A stretch of 7,693 nt of DNA from Chlamydiota bacterium (GTDB lineage Bacteria > Chlamydiota > Chlamydiia > Chlamydiales > Rhabdochlamydiaceae), in assembly GCA_013041585.1 (NCBI GenBank), contig JABEVM010000138.1, positions 1 through 7,693 on the forward strand, read 5' to 3'. Made by a program: the position numbers and the translations under genes. Of the stretch, positions 7,168 through 7,693 are shown piece by piece; within the stretch, counting starts at the first letter, position 1, and every line of letters begins with the position of its first letter. The notes beneath the pieces were generated by a model. It was not told the DNA's origin and made no database searches. It worked only from the letters and a program-made list of their open reading frames with translations.

Positions 7168-7693
7168 TCAACATTGTCTGCCTAAATTTATCTTTTCAAA
7201 ACCTTCGGCGCCGTCTCTTTCTCCTACATTTTCTTTTGGATATGGACTCACACAAATTTCATAACATTCATTTTCTTCCGGCATAGTAAACTGATCTAAC
7301 GAAACCTTCCCGGCATAATGAAAAAGTGCTTTCCAAACCCCTGACTGAAAATCGACCTTTTGAATCTTCCAGGTTTGTCCTGGAGAAAGCTTTGAGAAAC
7401 ATCCATATAGAACCAAGCCGACCCCACATTCAAAGCAGAGATTTCTCCGAGCGCATGAGCAGCTAATAACAAAAGGCGAAGATTTGGTAGTCCTTCCCGA
7501 TTTCGTATTAGATCGTCCCATTCTCCTTTTTGGATCCTACTTATACATTGTGCTAAATTCGGGTCATCGATCGTTTCTCTGATTTGCTCAAGCTCTTCAA
7601 GGGAGGAATATTGAAAGAGAGGAATTGCCTGCATTTCTTCCAGGGAAGGTTTAGAGACATATCCTACTTGATTTGAGACACTAACATCTAACG
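7168..7693 (-). pseudogene. Frameshifted coding region, N-terminus beyond window edge, family not recognised
   Basis: Reading from the right edge leftwards, one frame is open from 7693 with no stop and carries plausible protein: LEELEQIRETIDDPNLAQ, then LRLLLLAAHALGEIS, then VGSAWFYMDVSQ ending near 7392. After that point this frame turns into shadow-like sequence and stops at 7296. The frame one base back becomes protein-like from about 7390: KLSPGQTWKIQKVDF, VWKALFHYAGKVSLDQF, ENECYEICVSPYPKEN, with a stop TGA at 7168-7170. The combined product would be at least 174 residues. A single missing base near the AAA at 7391-7393 (minus strand) explains the switch and would give SQKLSPGQTW. An ATG lies at 7634, but the frame is open to the edge, so the true start may be outside. 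No classical -1 slippery heptamer is in register, so a real lesion or a sequence error is likelier than programmed shifting. No domain is recognised. Confidence 0.55.

Noticed and set aside
7092..7286. Plus-strand 64-codon open frame near the right end
   Set aside because: It overlaps the broken minus-strand gene, whose reading is more protein-like, and is Leu/Phe-rich as reverse shadows are.
7380..7400. Programmed -1 ribosomal frameshifting at the gene break
   Set aside because: No X-XXY-YYZ heptamer is in the right register and no clear downstream stem-loop is seen.
1..7693. tRNA, rRNA, CRISPR array, insertion sequence or phage genes
   Set aside because: No cloverleaf, direct-repeat array, terminal inverted repeats or transposase/integrase-like translation was seen by eye.

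Overview
The window looks like chromosomal DNA from a Gram-negative bacterium. An outer-membrane Omp85 protein (TamA) sits directly upstream of its inner-membrane partner (TamB), and a C5-pathway tetrapyrrole gene (hemL) is divergent from them. The moderately AT-rich composition, the chlamydia-like wording of HemL (for example SWGSLILGH at residues 61-69) and two unrecognised orphan proteins suggest Chlamydiota, perhaps an environmental Parachlamydiales-type lineage. That placement is an inference made without any database search. I see no phage, transposon, CRISPR or RNA gene.

Layout: positions 1-1101 hold the first 367 codons of hemL on the minus strand, with its C-terminus cut off by the left edge. 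A 57-bp divergent gap follows. On the plus strand, tamA ends at 2924, and tamB (2937-6461) follows after 12 bp, so the two are almost certainly one transcription unit. tamB runs tail-to-tail into a minus-strand hypothetical gene (6463-7092) with a single base between the stop codons. Upstream of that gene, also on the minus strand, lies a further coding stretch (7168 to the right edge). It reads well only if the frame changes near 7391, so it appears broken.

How the genes work together: TamA is predicted to be an outer-membrane barrel with periplasmic POTRA domains. TamB is a long periplasm-spanning protein anchored in the inner membrane. Together they form the TAM system, which is linked to outer-membrane protein/autotransporter assembly and, through TamB's AsmA-like fold, to phospholipid movement between membranes. 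hemL supplies 5-aminolevulinate for haem and has no evident functional link to TAM.

The most notable signal is the tamA start. The only ATG that would give a convincing signal peptide (1159) is one base out of frame with the rest of tamA, separated from it by runs of 10 T and 8 T. One additional T in either run restores a classic signal peptide fused to the POTRA/barrel frame. This could be phase variation, transcriptional slippage, a real lesion or an assembly error.
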